49,298 nt of DNA from DATMNR01 sp963702765 (GCA_963702765.1 CAVPEB010000038.1:1-49298); one strand, 5' to 3'. Shown: positions 34,923-43,103, counted from the first letter of the stretch. A program made the numbers and translations. The notes: a model not told the origin generated them from the sequence alone.

Positions 34923-36143
34923 TCACGCCTCTTGCTGATTCTGCCTGTGTTCTTCTTTCCAGGAGGCAATGTATTCCCGCTTCGTTTCCTCACGCTCTTC
35001 TTTCTCTTTCTGCAGTTCTAATTCGTGGATGCTTCGATTCAAAGAGGCAAAGAACTGCATGAGATCTTCCTTCTGTCCTTTGTGCTCGTTCAAGACTATG
35101 TCACGATTGACTTCACGGAACTCTGAGTGAAGTTCTAATCGTTCAAACGGTAATGCCTGTTCAAATTGCTTCATCAGAGTATCTGCAACAAAAATGGGAC
35201 GATTCAAGAGCACAGCCAGAGCAAGTGCGTCACTTGGCCTCGCATCTAAATCGTGCTCACCTTTACCATTAGCAACGGTGATTGCTGCATAGAAAATGTC
35301 ATCCTTGCAGCCTTCGATACGCACTTCTTTGAGCTGTAAGCCTGTAACTTCGAATAGCGATACCATAAGATGAGCTGTCATAGGTCTTGGTGGAGAGATT
35401 TTGGTGAGACCGGCTGCAATTGTCAACGCCTCAGGTCTTCCAATACAAATAACAAGTCGAGCTTCATCATCGTCCTTCAAGACCACAAAGCATTGCCTGG
35501 TGCCAGGATGCTCTCTTACAGCTGCAATCATAACCTGCCTAATATTCATCTTCCTTTGTTCCTTTCTCCGCTCGGATGCATGAACTATTGAAAGCCGCTC
35601 TTGAAGCTGCTTTCTCGCCCGGTGTAGACGGCCCTTTATTGCACCAACGGAAACACCAGAGAGAGCAGCTATTTCGTGGAGGGTAAGTTGCTCATAATAG
35701 AATAGCATCGTTGCTTCTTTGTCCCTTGACGAGAGTTCATCTATGGTATCCAACACAAGGCGATGGAGATCATGCGCCTCGGCAATAGTTTGCGGATCGA
35801 TCGTATTGTCAAAGTTGGTGATAGTATCGCTGCGCACACCTCCCATGATGGTTTCTAACGAGAGCATGTCTATCTTCTGATCCTGGAGATAGCTGCGACA
35901 AATATTGAGCGTTATGCCATAAAGCCAACTTTTAAAGCGTGAAGCATCCTTCAGATGATTAAGCGAGAGATATGCTTGTAAGATCGCCTCTTGCGCTAGT
36001 TCGCGAGCAACCCATTCATCGGCGATCATCTTATTTGCGATGTGCCCAACCATCTGTTGATATCGCTCAACGAGCAGGCCAAAAGCCTCTTTGTCGCCTA
36101 GACAAACTTTAGCGACCAGTTCAGCATCCGTTATTTGTTCCAT
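34923..36143 (-). CDS. ECF-type RNA polymerase sigma factor fused to a bifunctional-nuclease (DUF151) domain
   Basis: A 406-residue fusion. Residues 1 to about 90 are sigma region 2 (LLVERYQQMV, ASRFKSWLYGITLN). Residues about 130-185 are region 4 with the helix-turn-helix LTLHEIAALSGVSVGAIKGRLHRAR. From about 200 the protein becomes a DUF151/bifunctional-nuclease domain: CFVVLKDDDEARLVICIGRPEA, then RPMTAHLMVSLFEVTG, and LDARPSDALALAVLLNRPIFV. A charged Glu/Lys coiled-coil tail ends it. ATG 36143 is preferred over GTG 36146, with AAAGG upstream. No anti-sigma gene is adjacent, so the fused domain may regulate or replace one. The fusion is continuous in frame with no sign of error. Confidence 0.9.
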   Translation of the reverse strand: MEQITDAELVAKVCLGDKEAFGLLVERYQQMVGHIANKMIADEWVARELAQEAILQAYLSLNHLKDASRFKSWLYGITLNICRSYLQDQKIDMLSLETIMGGVRSDTITNFDNTIDPQTIAEAHDLHRLVLDTIDELSSRDKEATMLFYYEQLTLHEIAALSGVSVGAIKGRLHRARKQLQERLSIVHASERRKEQRKMNIRQVMIAAVREHPGTRQCFVVLKDDDEARLVICIGRPEALTIAAGLTKISPPRPMTAHLMVSLFEVTGLQLKEVRIEGCKDDIFYAAITVANGKGEHDLDARPSDALALAVLLNRPIFVADTLMKQFEQALPFERLELHSEFREVNRDIVLNEHKGQKEDLMQFFASLNRSIHELELQKEKEEREETKREYIASWKEEHRQNQQEA

Positions 36144-36218
36144 CACGACCTTTACTGTTTTCTCTTCTCATAGATAGTGACCAAAATGAGGGAAAAGGTT
36201 ACGTAGAAGCAATTTTTC

Positions 36219-36380
36219 GGTTACAACTGATGCAACTGTTACAATTCTTACCAGAAAATACGCTCTCTCCACTCTTCAACATTCAAATGTGTGCTCAAAC
36301 TTATTTCTGGCAAGGTGAATAAACAAAGATTTGCAATAATACCTGTTACAACTGATGCAACTGATGCAACTGTTACAAAT
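36219..36380 (-). promoter_or_regulatory. Tandem TGTAAC-containing sites upstream of the sigma-factor gene
   Basis: Two blocks (36219-36245 and 36343-36386) share the unit RCAACTGAT repeated at 9-bp steps and bracketed by GTTACA. On the minus strand each block shows TGTAAC twice, 18 or 27 bases apart. TGTAAC resembles the -35 element of many ECF-sigma promoters. The second block is further bracketed by ACCTGT/ACAGGT. The location suggests autoregulation; the exact promoter is not defined. Confidence 0.55.
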
Positions 36381-36425
36381 ACAGGTTACTTCTTTATTGT
36401 CATCAATTCTGCTACAGGCTGTGTA

Positions 36426-36998
36426 TCATGGAGATTCTTGTAGAGCTGCGATAACGATCTCTCGTTCGGATTCAGTTCGGTTCTGGCTCAATTTGAATTT
36501 GCCTTCAAGCCGGGTGATTTCGATTTCAAAGCCAACGATGCCATGCATCATTTTTTGTAGATAGTCATCCGGTAACTGGAATGGCCATGGGTTTTCGAAC
36601 TGGGCCTCGTGAGTTTCGATGAGGATTTTCAAGAGCTGATAGAGTTCTTCGCTATCTTCAATGATGCGGGGAATACCGTAGGCATGAACGGCAGCATAGT
36701 TCCAGGTAGGAACGCTAAGTTCGATTTCATACCAGGATGGAGAGACGTAAGCATGCGGACCTTGAAAGATCACCAGGACTTCCTGTTCATTATTGAAATC
36801 ATGCCACTGAGGATTGGCACGTGCCATATGAGCAAGTAACGTGCCATTTGGACCTCGCTGGGAGTCCAGTAAAAATGGCAGGTGTGTTGCGAATGGCACG
36901 CCTTCATGTTGTGTGATAAGCGTTGCGAAGCTATATGCTTGCATGAATTTGTGAAGAGTATCGAGATCATCTTCGCGAAAATGTTTTGGGATATACAT
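36426..36998 (-). CDS. PaiB-family FMN-binding protein
   Basis: A 190-residue protein of the PaiB / FMN-binding negative regulator family: MYIPKHFREDD, FATLITQHEGVPFATHLPFLLD, GPHAYVSPSWYE, VPTWNYAAVHAYG and the KMMHGIVGFEIEI end. It folds as a split barrel and probably binds FMN. PaiB reduces sporulation and protease gene expression in Bacillus, but the role here is unknown. It ends 280 bases before the sigma-factor gene on the same strand. Confidence 0.88.
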   Translation of the reverse strand: MYIPKHFREDDLDTLHKFMQAYSFATLITQHEGVPFATHLPFLLDSQRGPNGTLLAHMARANPQWHDFNNEQEVLVIFQGPHAYVSPSWYEIELSVPTWNYAAVHAYGIPRIIEDSEELYQLLKILIETHEAQFENPWPFQLPDDYLQKMMHGIVGFEIEITRLEGKFKLSQNRTESEREIVIAALQESP

Positions 36999-37019
36999 AG
37001 TTTTTCCTCACCTGGTCTT

Positions 37020-37054
37020 GAGCAATCTCAAAATATGCTTATTTGAGATTGCTC
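37020..37054 (-). terminator. Hairpin overlapping the ArsN1-like stop codon
   Basis: Arms GAGCAATCTCAAA and TTTGAGATTGCTC pair perfectly (13 bp). The left arm on the minus strand includes the last codons and stop of the acetyltransferase gene. It separates that gene from the PaiB-like gene. Confidence 0.55.
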
Positions 37055-37530
37055 CTAATCAGCCGTTCTACGATGATTACATCGCGCCACACATCATCAA
37101 GCTTTGCATGTTTTTCATAGATACCAACTTCCCGAAAACCGAGTGAACCTATGAGTTTCCTGCTGGCTTTGTTGTCAATGAAGACTCGCGAAACCAATTT
37201 CCAGAAGCCCGCTTCTTCAGCTGCACGAATGAGGGCTTCCAGCGCTATTCGGCCAGCTCCATGATGGCGCATGTCACGCTTGACGTAGACCGAACACTCA
37301 GCGATACCAGCGTAACACTCGCGAGCGCTATAGGCAAAAGAAGAGGCAAAGGCGATAATCTCGTCGTCTTTTTCGACAACCAGAACAGGATGCACATCAC
37401 CAAGCCAGGCTTGTACATCCTCGGCTGAACGGAAGTGGGTCTCGAAAGTGGCGATACGATCCTCGATGCCTTGGTTATAAATTGTGGCAATGGCCTTAGC
37501 GTCATTGGGCATAGCAGATCGAACTTGCAT
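37039..37530 (-). CDS. GNAT acetyltransferase, ArsN1 (arsinothricin/phosphinothricin resistance) family
   Basis: A 163-residue GNAT N-acetyltransferase. The start MQVRSAMPNDAKAIATIYNQG, the middle GIEDRIATFETHFRS, and WRDVIIVERL at the end are characteristic of the ArsN1/phosphinothricin acetyltransferase group. The acetyl-CoA loop is RHHGAGRIAL. It would inactivate phosphinothricin-like or arsinothricin-like amino acids. ATG 37530 is chosen because AGGAGGT lies upstream; a longer frame adds seven unsupported residues. No arsenic genes are adjacent. Confidence 0.87.
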   Translation of the reverse strand: MQVRSAMPNDAKAIATIYNQGIEDRIATFETHFRSAEDVQAWLGDVHPVLVVEKDDEIIAFASSFAYSARECYAGIAECSVYVKRDMRHHGAGRIALEALIRAAEEAGFWKLVSRVFIDNKASRKLIGSLGFREVGIYEKHAKLDDVWRDVIIVERLIRSNLK

Positions 37531-37561
37531 GCTGTTACCTCCTATAAACATATAAATATGG

Positions 37562-37597
37562 GCAGCAAGATTCTTCGCTCACGCTCAGAATGACACT
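37562..37597. repeat. Dispersed repeat of the TGTCAT...GAGCGAAG type
   Basis: Its reverse complement carries GTGTCATTCTGAGCGTGAGCG-like sequence followed by AAGAATC. It shares CGTGAGCGAAG with the loop side of the 25474-25537 palindrome. It looks like a decayed or partial member of the same family. Confidence 0.5.
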
Positions 37598-37651
37598 CCT
37601 AGAGATGTTTGTTCATCAGGAACTTTCCACTGCATTTGAACCTTTTCTAAG

Positions 37652-38584
37652 TTAAAGAGCAGGAAATCTCTTCGTCTTTTGGAGAGTATCTACAAATCTC
37701 TGAAAGCCCAAGTGATCAGATTCAGCATGCACTCGCCTAAAGCCAGCGCCATAAACAGAGTCAGGATTCTTTTCAATACCCTGAGCATGATAGCGGCTTT
37801 CTTCTGTATTTATCTGAGTGTAATAGCGATGTGCAAGAAGTTCGCAGAAGCCTTCCTCAGCCCACAATGGTACATCCTTTACATCATGTACTACCAGCCA
37901 GACATGGCCAAGTTCGTGGACTGTCACACCTTGAAATGTTAATGAAGGCATACCTTCCAGAACAGCAATGCCATTCACTTCTGTTTTAGTTACTTTCCCA
38001 TTCAAGGAATGTGTAGTACTCAGTGTCACACCTTGAGAATGAATGCCCGCAGTGCCGGGACGCCCTGTGATCAATCTCCCCAACTTTTGCTGGTCGACCA
38101 ACTCCAGCGACAGGTGAAGGTTACTGTATACAAGGCCCTGGCTATTGACCCACTGAATCAGGCGAGAAAACAGTGGTCGAGCCTGATCGATAGTTTCAAT
38201 TGCGCTTGCTCGACAGATAGGGCAACATATGCTTTCGCCGCTTTTCACACCCTGTTCCTGCTGTTGGGGCGGCACCAGGCGACCACAATAAGCACAAGTG
38301 GGATACCTTCCCTGGTGTTCTTTACAAAACATAGTGCCCCAATGATCAACCAGGTATTCGCCTATAAGTGGCTTGCCGCAGTAGGCACAGCGAGGCGCTA
38401 CTTGTTGGCGGTAGCATTCGGGGTGGTAAGGCATACCCTCGTGCATGTTAAAACTGGCATCGCGAATAGGCTTGTGGCAGGCAACGCAAAGGAAGTGCTC
38501 CGGGTGCCAGGTGGCTCCAAGGGCATCAATATAGTTTCCCCAGATTGGTTGTTTACATTGTTTGCAAATTGGTTGAGATGGCAT
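37652..38584 (-). CDS. LIM-domain, DA1-like zinc metallopeptidase
   Basis: A 310-residue protein. The N-terminal LIM domain runs about residues 7-57 (CKQC...HPEHFLCVAC...HPEC). A second, shorter Cys/His module follows (CAYCG...FCKEH...CAYC) and a CPIC knuckle at about 121. The C-terminal half is a DA1-type peptidase with His223-Glu-Leu-Gly-His227 and a downstream WAEEGFCELL that supplies the third zinc ligand glutamate. In plants DA1 is a LIM/ubiquitin-linked peptidase controlling growth. A bacterial version must have another trigger, and no ubiquitin gene is visible nearby. No signal peptide is seen, so it is probably cytosolic. ATG 38584 is the start of the LIM domain. Confidence 0.88.
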   Translation of the reverse strand: MPSQPICKQCKQPIWGNYIDALGATWHPEHFLCVACHKPIRDASFNMHEGMPYHPECYRQQVAPRCAYCGKPLIGEYLVDHWGTMFCKEHQGRYPTCAYCGRLVPPQQQEQGVKSGESICCPICRASAIETIDQARPLFSRLIQWVNSQGLVYSNLHLSLELVDQQKLGRLITGRPGTAGIHSQGVTLSTTHSLNGKVTKTEVNGIAVLEGMPSLTFQGVTVHELGHVWLVVHDVKDVPLWAEEGFCELLAHRYYTQINTEESRYHAQGIEKNPDSVYGAGFRRVHAESDHLGFQRFVDTLQKTKRFPAL

Positions 38585-38613
38585 AGATGTTGTAGGGTGT
38601 TCTTAGACTTCTC

Positions 38614-38691
38614 GGCCCGCAAGCGGGCCTCGCTTATTTTATGTATCGAAGTGGAAGTTTGCGGCGCAGCCGCAAACTTCCACTTCGATAC
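38614..38691. repeat. Two adjacent palindromes upstream of the LIM/DA1 gene
   Basis: GGCCCGC-AA-GCGGGCC (38614-38629) is followed by a perfect 23-bp-arm palindrome (38643-38665 with 38669-38691) around a 3-nt loop. They separate the biotin-carrier gene from the LIM/DA1 gene on the same strand. They could be a terminator or cruciform-forming repeat. Confidence 0.8.
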
Positions 38692-38777
38692 TTTAGTTGT
38701 TGGCGACTTACGTCGCTATAAAACTACTCTAATTTTTAATGATTAACGACTTGCATCTTGCTAAAGCGCTTTGTCTT

Positions 38778-38990
38778 TTATTCCACTTCCAGGAGGACGT
38801 CGCCATCGTCGACAAAGTCTCCTTCGTTTACTTTGAGCGTTTTGACTGTACCGGAAACAGTTGATTGAACGGGTATCTGCATCTTCATCGACTCGAGCAT
38901 GACGACATCTTGATCAACCGCAATTTCCTCACCAGGTTTGACCAGGAATTCCAGGACGACGCCTGCCATGTTGGATACTACGCGTTTCAT
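38778..38990 (-). CDS. Small biotin carboxyl carrier protein
   Basis: A 70-residue biotinyl/lipoyl domain with the biotinylation motif VMLESMKMQIP, Lys36 being the modified residue. It carries carboxyl groups between a biotin carboxylase and a carboxyltransferase; such a carboxyltransferase lies 2.4 kb upstream on the same strand. ATG 38990 gives a complete domain but has no good ribosome-binding site. An IS605-like insertion begins about 10 bases upstream, so its original leader was probably displaced. Confidence 0.88.
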   Translation of the reverse strand: MKRVVSNMAGVVLEFLVKPGEEIAVDQDVVMLESMKMQIPVQSTVSGTVKTLKVNEGDFVDDGDVLLEVE

Positions 38991-39001
38991 AACAGTTGGC
39001 C

Positions 39002-39450
39002 AGGAAACCCCCGACGCAGAGGCGGGGGAGGAATGGCCTCTTGTCCGCATGGGGACATGGGGACAAGCAGTTGTGCGTAGGCACAAGCTACTTGTGTGCG
39101 CAAGCACATCTCCGTTCTCCTTTCTTCCATTTCCGTTTTTTGTACGTACAAAAAGAAGAGATCCATGTAGGCTTAGGCACTCTGGTTCGGAAGACGCGAG
39201 ACGGTTTGCCTACGGGTTCCTTCACAACTGAGTGGCCGGGTTCCAGGCGTAGCGCGTCCATGCCTGGGTAAAACACTCGTGGTCGACGAATAACGCTCCT
39301 TGTCCGGCATGCTGGATAAGGACGGGCCTCTTGTCAGAAGTGCCCGATGTGTCAGTCGATGCAGCCAAAGCTGGCACTCCTCGCGAGGTACCAGAGTTGC
39401 GGTCGAGACTAGACACAAGCCCCCTGATTTCAAGCGGGGGTATCTGACAT
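39002..39450 (+). mobile_element. IS200/IS605-like non-coding element upstream of the biotin-carrier gene
   Basis: About 450 bases with no credible gene. It is bounded by CCCCCG...CGGGGG at 39008-39027 and by AGCCCCC/GGGGG followed by TATCTGACA at 39418-39450. This is the layout of IS605-type ends and TnpB guide-RNA scaffolds, with the right end on the plus strand. Internal stems such as GGCACAAGC and the CCAGGCGTAG/CATGCCTGG region suggest a structured RNA. The companion 11709-12134 has the same architecture in the opposite orientation. Boundaries are approximate. Confidence 0.55.
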
Positions 39451-39571
39451 CTACTACAATTACTCCCTTTCTGGTAGCTGCTTTACAGGACAAAATACCT
39501 TGATTCTGTAAAGCAGTACAAGTTGCCTCATTATACCATCCAGGAAAGCAAATCTATGCAGAATTTCAGGC

Positions 39572-40180
39572 TCAACTCACGTTAATCGAGGCAATCATAT
39601 AGGGATGAAACATACAGTGGTAAGCAAATGTGCCAACCTGGGTGAATTTGAAACTAAACAATCCTCCAGGAGAGATGGTTCCACTCCCAAATGAACTCCC
39701 AGTTACTGTATGTGGTGCAGAAGTAGTATTATTCCAGATAACGGTGGTTCCGGCAGTAACGTTCAGAGCCGGTGGACCAAAGGTAAATGCGCCAGTCCTA
39801 TCTGTTGTGATTGTGACAACTACTGTCGAAACTTGTGTCGGGGTCGGAGTAGGTTTTTGTGGTGTTGGAGAAGGTGATGGTTTCGGCGGAATAGGTGTGG
39901 GACTTGGCCTAGAGATAGTTGCCGTCGAAGTAGGTCTAGGCAATGTTGATGTTGGACCTGGTCTAGTGGTTGTGGGCATTAATCCCTTCGGTTCCGATGT
40001 AGGAGATAGGTCAGATGGAGTATTCGTCAGACCAACGCTAGATGTGACGGCAACCGTCGGATCAGTTCTGGCTGTGATAGTGTTACTATCTCCTCCACAA
40101 GCTACGAGAACCATAAATAATATCGCCATTAGAAGACTATACCAGGCCACACGCCTGGATACATACTTGTTTTTCAGCAT
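39572..40180 (-). CDS. Cupredoxin (plastocyanin-like) lipoprotein
   Basis: A 202-residue lipoprotein with signal LLMAILFMVLVACGG. A long Pro/Thr-rich spacer (about residues 45-120) follows, then a C-terminal blue-copper domain of about 80 residues. Type 1 copper ligands are visible: His in SAPHTVTG, then Cys, His and Met in YHCMFHPYM. It probably carries electrons on the outer face of the membrane. ATG 40180 places the lipobox correctly; the frame extends 21 codons further. No respiratory genes are adjacent. Confidence 0.9.
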   Translation of the reverse strand: MLKNKYVSRRVAWYSLLMAILFMVLVACGGDSNTITARTDPTVAVTSSVGLTNTPSDLSPTSEPKGLMPTTTRPGPTSTLPRPTSTATISRPSPTPIPPKPSPSPTPQKPTPTPTQVSTVVVTITTDRTGAFTFGPPALNVTAGTTVIWNNTTSAPHTVTGSSFGSGTISPGGLFSFKFTQVGTFAYHCMFHPYMIASINVS

Positions 40181-40295
40181 ACAAAATACCTGTTCCCGCC
40201 TGGTCTGACGAGAAAGATGAGGGTAATTTCCAGGTGGACTCATCTACTATCCAATACGTTGAGGAGTTACATGAGAAATCAGGTGGAGAGAGACA

Positions 40296-40353
40296 AAGCG
40301 GCCAGTTGGTGTCATCCTTCGCTGACGCGAAGGATGACACCAACTGGCCGCTT
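40296..40353. repeat. Perfect 27-bp-arm palindrome
   Basis: Arms 40296-40322 and 40327-40353 pair perfectly around the loop TGAC. The inner TGTCATCCTTC/GAAGGATGACA is shared with 25474-25537, but the outer stem differs and is still fully paired. It follows the oxidoreductase gene stop codon by 13 bases on the minus strand. Confidence 0.88.
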
Positions 40354-40365
40354 CAAGATAGTCTT

Positions 40366-41349
40366 TTACACCCATGTACCGCTTTTAGAACTGCGATTAA
40401 TGGCCTCGATTACTTTCATGTTGGCAACAGCATCTTCAATTGGCGTGGGGACATTAGTATTGTTCAGTATGGCTTGTGAAAATGCGTCGCCCTGGAGAGT
40501 ATACTGATCGCAGATGTCAAATTGGATTTCCTCGATCTCTTCTCCATTTTGATACCAGATTTTGCACGGCTTATCTGAAGGAGCGTTGAAAGGGATCTCG
40601 ATCTCGATGCGACCAGTAGTGCCGAAGATGTTCACACGTTGATACGACACTAATTGTGTTGAACATGTGAAGGTTGCAGTTCCATAGCCAAAATCAAGTA
40701 TACCCGAGGAGAGGCGATCAGTGTTGAAGCGTGGATCGTACTCTACTATACCGCTGACTCGCTCGGGCTCGGTGCCAAAGATATAACGTGAAAGCGAAAC
40801 CGTATAGCAACCGATGTCCATCATTCCACCACCACCAGCCTCGGCTATGTTGCGGATATTATTCGCGTCGACGAGATAGTAAGAGAAAAATGATTGTACT
40901 GTTCTTAGCTCTCCGATTTTTCCTTCGTTAACCATTTGCCGCGCTTTCTGCCATTGTGGATGGAAACGATACATAAACGCTTCCATTACCTTCAGTTGAG
41001 GATATTGTCTGGCAGCATCGGCAAGTTTTTGGGCTTCGGCAGATGTCATAGCGATGGGCTTTTCGCAAAGTACATGTTTACCCGCCTCAAGCGCTTTGAT
41101 CGACCAGGGTACATGTAGATGATTAGGAAGTGGATTATAAATAGCGTCAATGTTGGGGTCAGCGAGCAGTTCTTCATACGATCCATACACACGGGGAATA
41201 CCTAATTGTGCTGCTGCGGCTTTGCCTTTTTCCAGATTGCGTGATGCGAGGGCATTAAATTCGATGTATTTGCTTTTTTGCATGGCGGGAATAACTTTGC
41301 CTGTGCCAATATTGGCAGTACTGAGGACTCCCCAGCGTACTTTGTTCAT
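40366..41349 (-). CDS. Gfo/Idh/MocA-family oxidoreductase
   Basis: A 327-residue NAD(P)-dependent sugar-type dehydrogenase. The Rossmann N-terminus reads VRWGVLSTANIGTGKVIPAM, with the family EKP motif in HVLCEKPIAMTS. The C-terminal domain has GGGMMDIGCYTVSL. It would oxidise a sugar or cyclitol; the substrate is undetermined. It lies 71 bases downstream of the carboxyltransferase gene on the same strand but has no functional link to it that I can see. Confidence 0.92.
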   Translation of the reverse strand: MNKVRWGVLSTANIGTGKVIPAMQKSKYIEFNALASRNLEKGKAAAAQLGIPRVYGSYEELLADPNIDAIYNPLPNHLHVPWSIKALEAGKHVLCEKPIAMTSAEAQKLADAARQYPQLKVMEAFMYRFHPQWQKARQMVNEGKIGELRTVQSFFSYYLVDANNIRNIAEAGGGGMMDIGCYTVSLSRYIFGTEPERVSGIVEYDPRFNTDRLSSGILDFGYGTATFTCSTQLVSYQRVNIFGTTGRIEIEIPFNAPSDKPCKIWYQNGEEIEEIQFDICDQYTLQGDAFSQAILNNTNVPTPIEDAVANMKVIEAINRSSKSGTWV

Positions 41350-41420
41350 TATGTTGTTCCTTTCTTTTCGGAAATCTGCATCTCCGATTTTCTACTATAG
41401 ACAATAAAAATTGACCAGAA

Positions 41421-42953
41421 TTACACTGGATAAATTGGGTTGCGGCACTCTGAGAAACGAGCCTCTTTGGTCTGGTAAACGCTGAAACGAGCGATGAGTT
41501 CAGAGCGTAGGGATTCAAATGGTGTGATGTTATCGACGATCAACTCGGAGGCAAGACGATAGATATCGATATCTTCGGCATACTTCGCTTCCATCATCTT
41601 GCGGAATGGCTCGCGTTGATCTTCGGACATTTCAGCGATCTGATTGGCAAAGACGGCATTAATTGCGGCTTCTGGACCCATAACGGCAATCTGTGCGGTC
41701 GGTAGAGCCAGCACTGCATCTGTGCCAAAGGCTGGACCAGCCATTGCGTACAGTCCGGCACCATAACACTTGCGCACTATGACTGAGATCTTTGGTACCA
41801 CAGCCTGGGACACTGCCGCTATGAACTTGGCTCCATGACGAATGATACCTGCCTTTTCTACGGCTGAACCAATCATGAAACCCGAAACATCCGCAAGAAA
41901 GAGTAAAGGGATGTTGAATGCGTTGCACGTGTTGACAAAGCGCGTCCCTTTGTCCGATGAGTCGGTGAAAATAACGCCTCCTTTGACTCGCGGCTGATTG
42001 GCAACGATGCCTACTGCGCGTCCTTCGAGACGAGCAAAGCCTGTGATCAATTCCTGAGCGAAGAGTTTTTTGACTTCGAGAAAACTCCCTCCATCCACCA
42101 GCGAGAGGATAAAATCGTACATATTGAAAGGCTTGTTCTGTGCCTCTGGTACGATATCTTGTAGGGGACGATCACTAGAAGGCGGTTGTGGCTCGGCATC
42201 GGCAGGTTTGTCCAGGTAGTTCTGGGGCATATAGCTGAAATAGTCCCTGGCTGTACGAATTGCGTCTTCTTCACTTTCCACCAGGAAATCACCAAGTCCA
42301 GACACGGTACAATGCATTCTCGCTCCACCCATCTCTTCAAGTGTGACCTTTTCGCGAGTAACCATTTCGGCCATACGCGGGGATCCCAGGTAAGCGCTGG
42401 CATTGCCTTCGACCATAATGGCGATGTCGGCAAATGCGGGAGTGTAGGCTGCCCCTGCTGGAGAGGGACCAAACATGAGAGCGATTTGTGGCACCACACC
42501 GGACATTTTCACCTGATTATAAAAAGTGCGACCACCTTGATTACGTCCAGGGAAAAGACGTACCTGGTCGGTGATGCGCGCGCCGGCTGAGTCAATCAAA
42601 TAAAATATAGGGATGCGCATCTGCATTGCCATTTCCTGAATACGCAGGCTTTTTTGAACCCCTTTTTCACCAGCTGATCCCGCCTTGACCGTCGAATCCG
42701 ATGCGCTAAAAGCTACAGGTCGACCATGAATCCGACCAATACCTGTAATATTGCCATCGGCTGGCAATTCGGGGTTCTGATTTTCGGCGAACATGCCATC
42801 TTCAAACTCTATCTTGCCATCATCGAGAAGCAATTTCAGGCGTTCACGCGCAAAGAGCTTTTTCTGTTCTCGATTGCGTTCGTGATATTTTTCAACTCCA
42901 CCCTTTTGGAGACGCTCGCTCTCTGCAAGTAAATGCTCGTCTTTGCTCGTCAT
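41421..42953 (-). CDS. Acyl-CoA carboxylase carboxyltransferase subunit (propionyl-CoA carboxylase beta type)
   Basis: A 510-residue carboxyltransferase with two crotonase-like halves. The sequence shows RERLKLLLDDG, FYLIDSAGARI, GPSPAGAAYTPAFADIAIMV, GSPRMAEMVT and the C-terminal GFMIGSAVEKAGIIRHGAK and FGTDAVLALPTAQIAVMGPE motifs of the acyl-CoA (propionyl/acetyl) group. It transfers carboxyl from biotin to acyl-CoA. The small biotin carrier gene 2.4 kb downstream is a plausible partner; a biotin carboxylase is not in the window. Specificity cannot be set from sequence alone. Confidence 0.93.
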   Translation of the reverse strand: MTSKDEHLLAESERLQKGGVEKYHERNREQKKLFARERLKLLLDDGKIEFEDGMFAENQNPELPADGNITGIGRIHGRPVAFSASDSTVKAGSAGEKGVQKSLRIQEMAMQMRIPIFYLIDSAGARITDQVRLFPGRNQGGRTFYNQVKMSGVVPQIALMFGPSPAGAAYTPAFADIAIMVEGNASAYLGSPRMAEMVTREKVTLEEMGGARMHCTVSGLGDFLVESEEDAIRTARDYFSYMPQNYLDKPADAEPQPPSSDRPLQDIVPEAQNKPFNMYDFILSLVDGGSFLEVKKLFAQELITGFARLEGRAVGIVANQPRVKGGVIFTDSSDKGTRFVNTCNAFNIPLLFLADVSGFMIGSAVEKAGIIRHGAKFIAAVSQAVVPKISVIVRKCYGAGLYAMAGPAFGTDAVLALPTAQIAVMGPEAAINAVFANQIAEMSEDQREPFRKMMEAKYAEDIDIYRLASELIVDNITPFESLRSELIARFSVYQTKEARFSECRNPIYPV

Positions 42954-43103
42954 GGAGATGTATATCCCTTTCTTGTCTCTTTTTCAAAGAGCAATGTATG
43001 TTCTTACATTATAGGATTTTTTCGCATAGTCTGTGCTATTCCACAGCATCATGGCTACTTTGCAAGATCATCTGCACCATCTGTGCATATTACTAATATT
43101 TAT

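Noticed and set aside
39630..40208. Plus-strand frame opposite the cupredoxin
   Set aside because: It is the complement of the Pro/Thr-rich linker; the minus strand has a lipobox and copper ligands.
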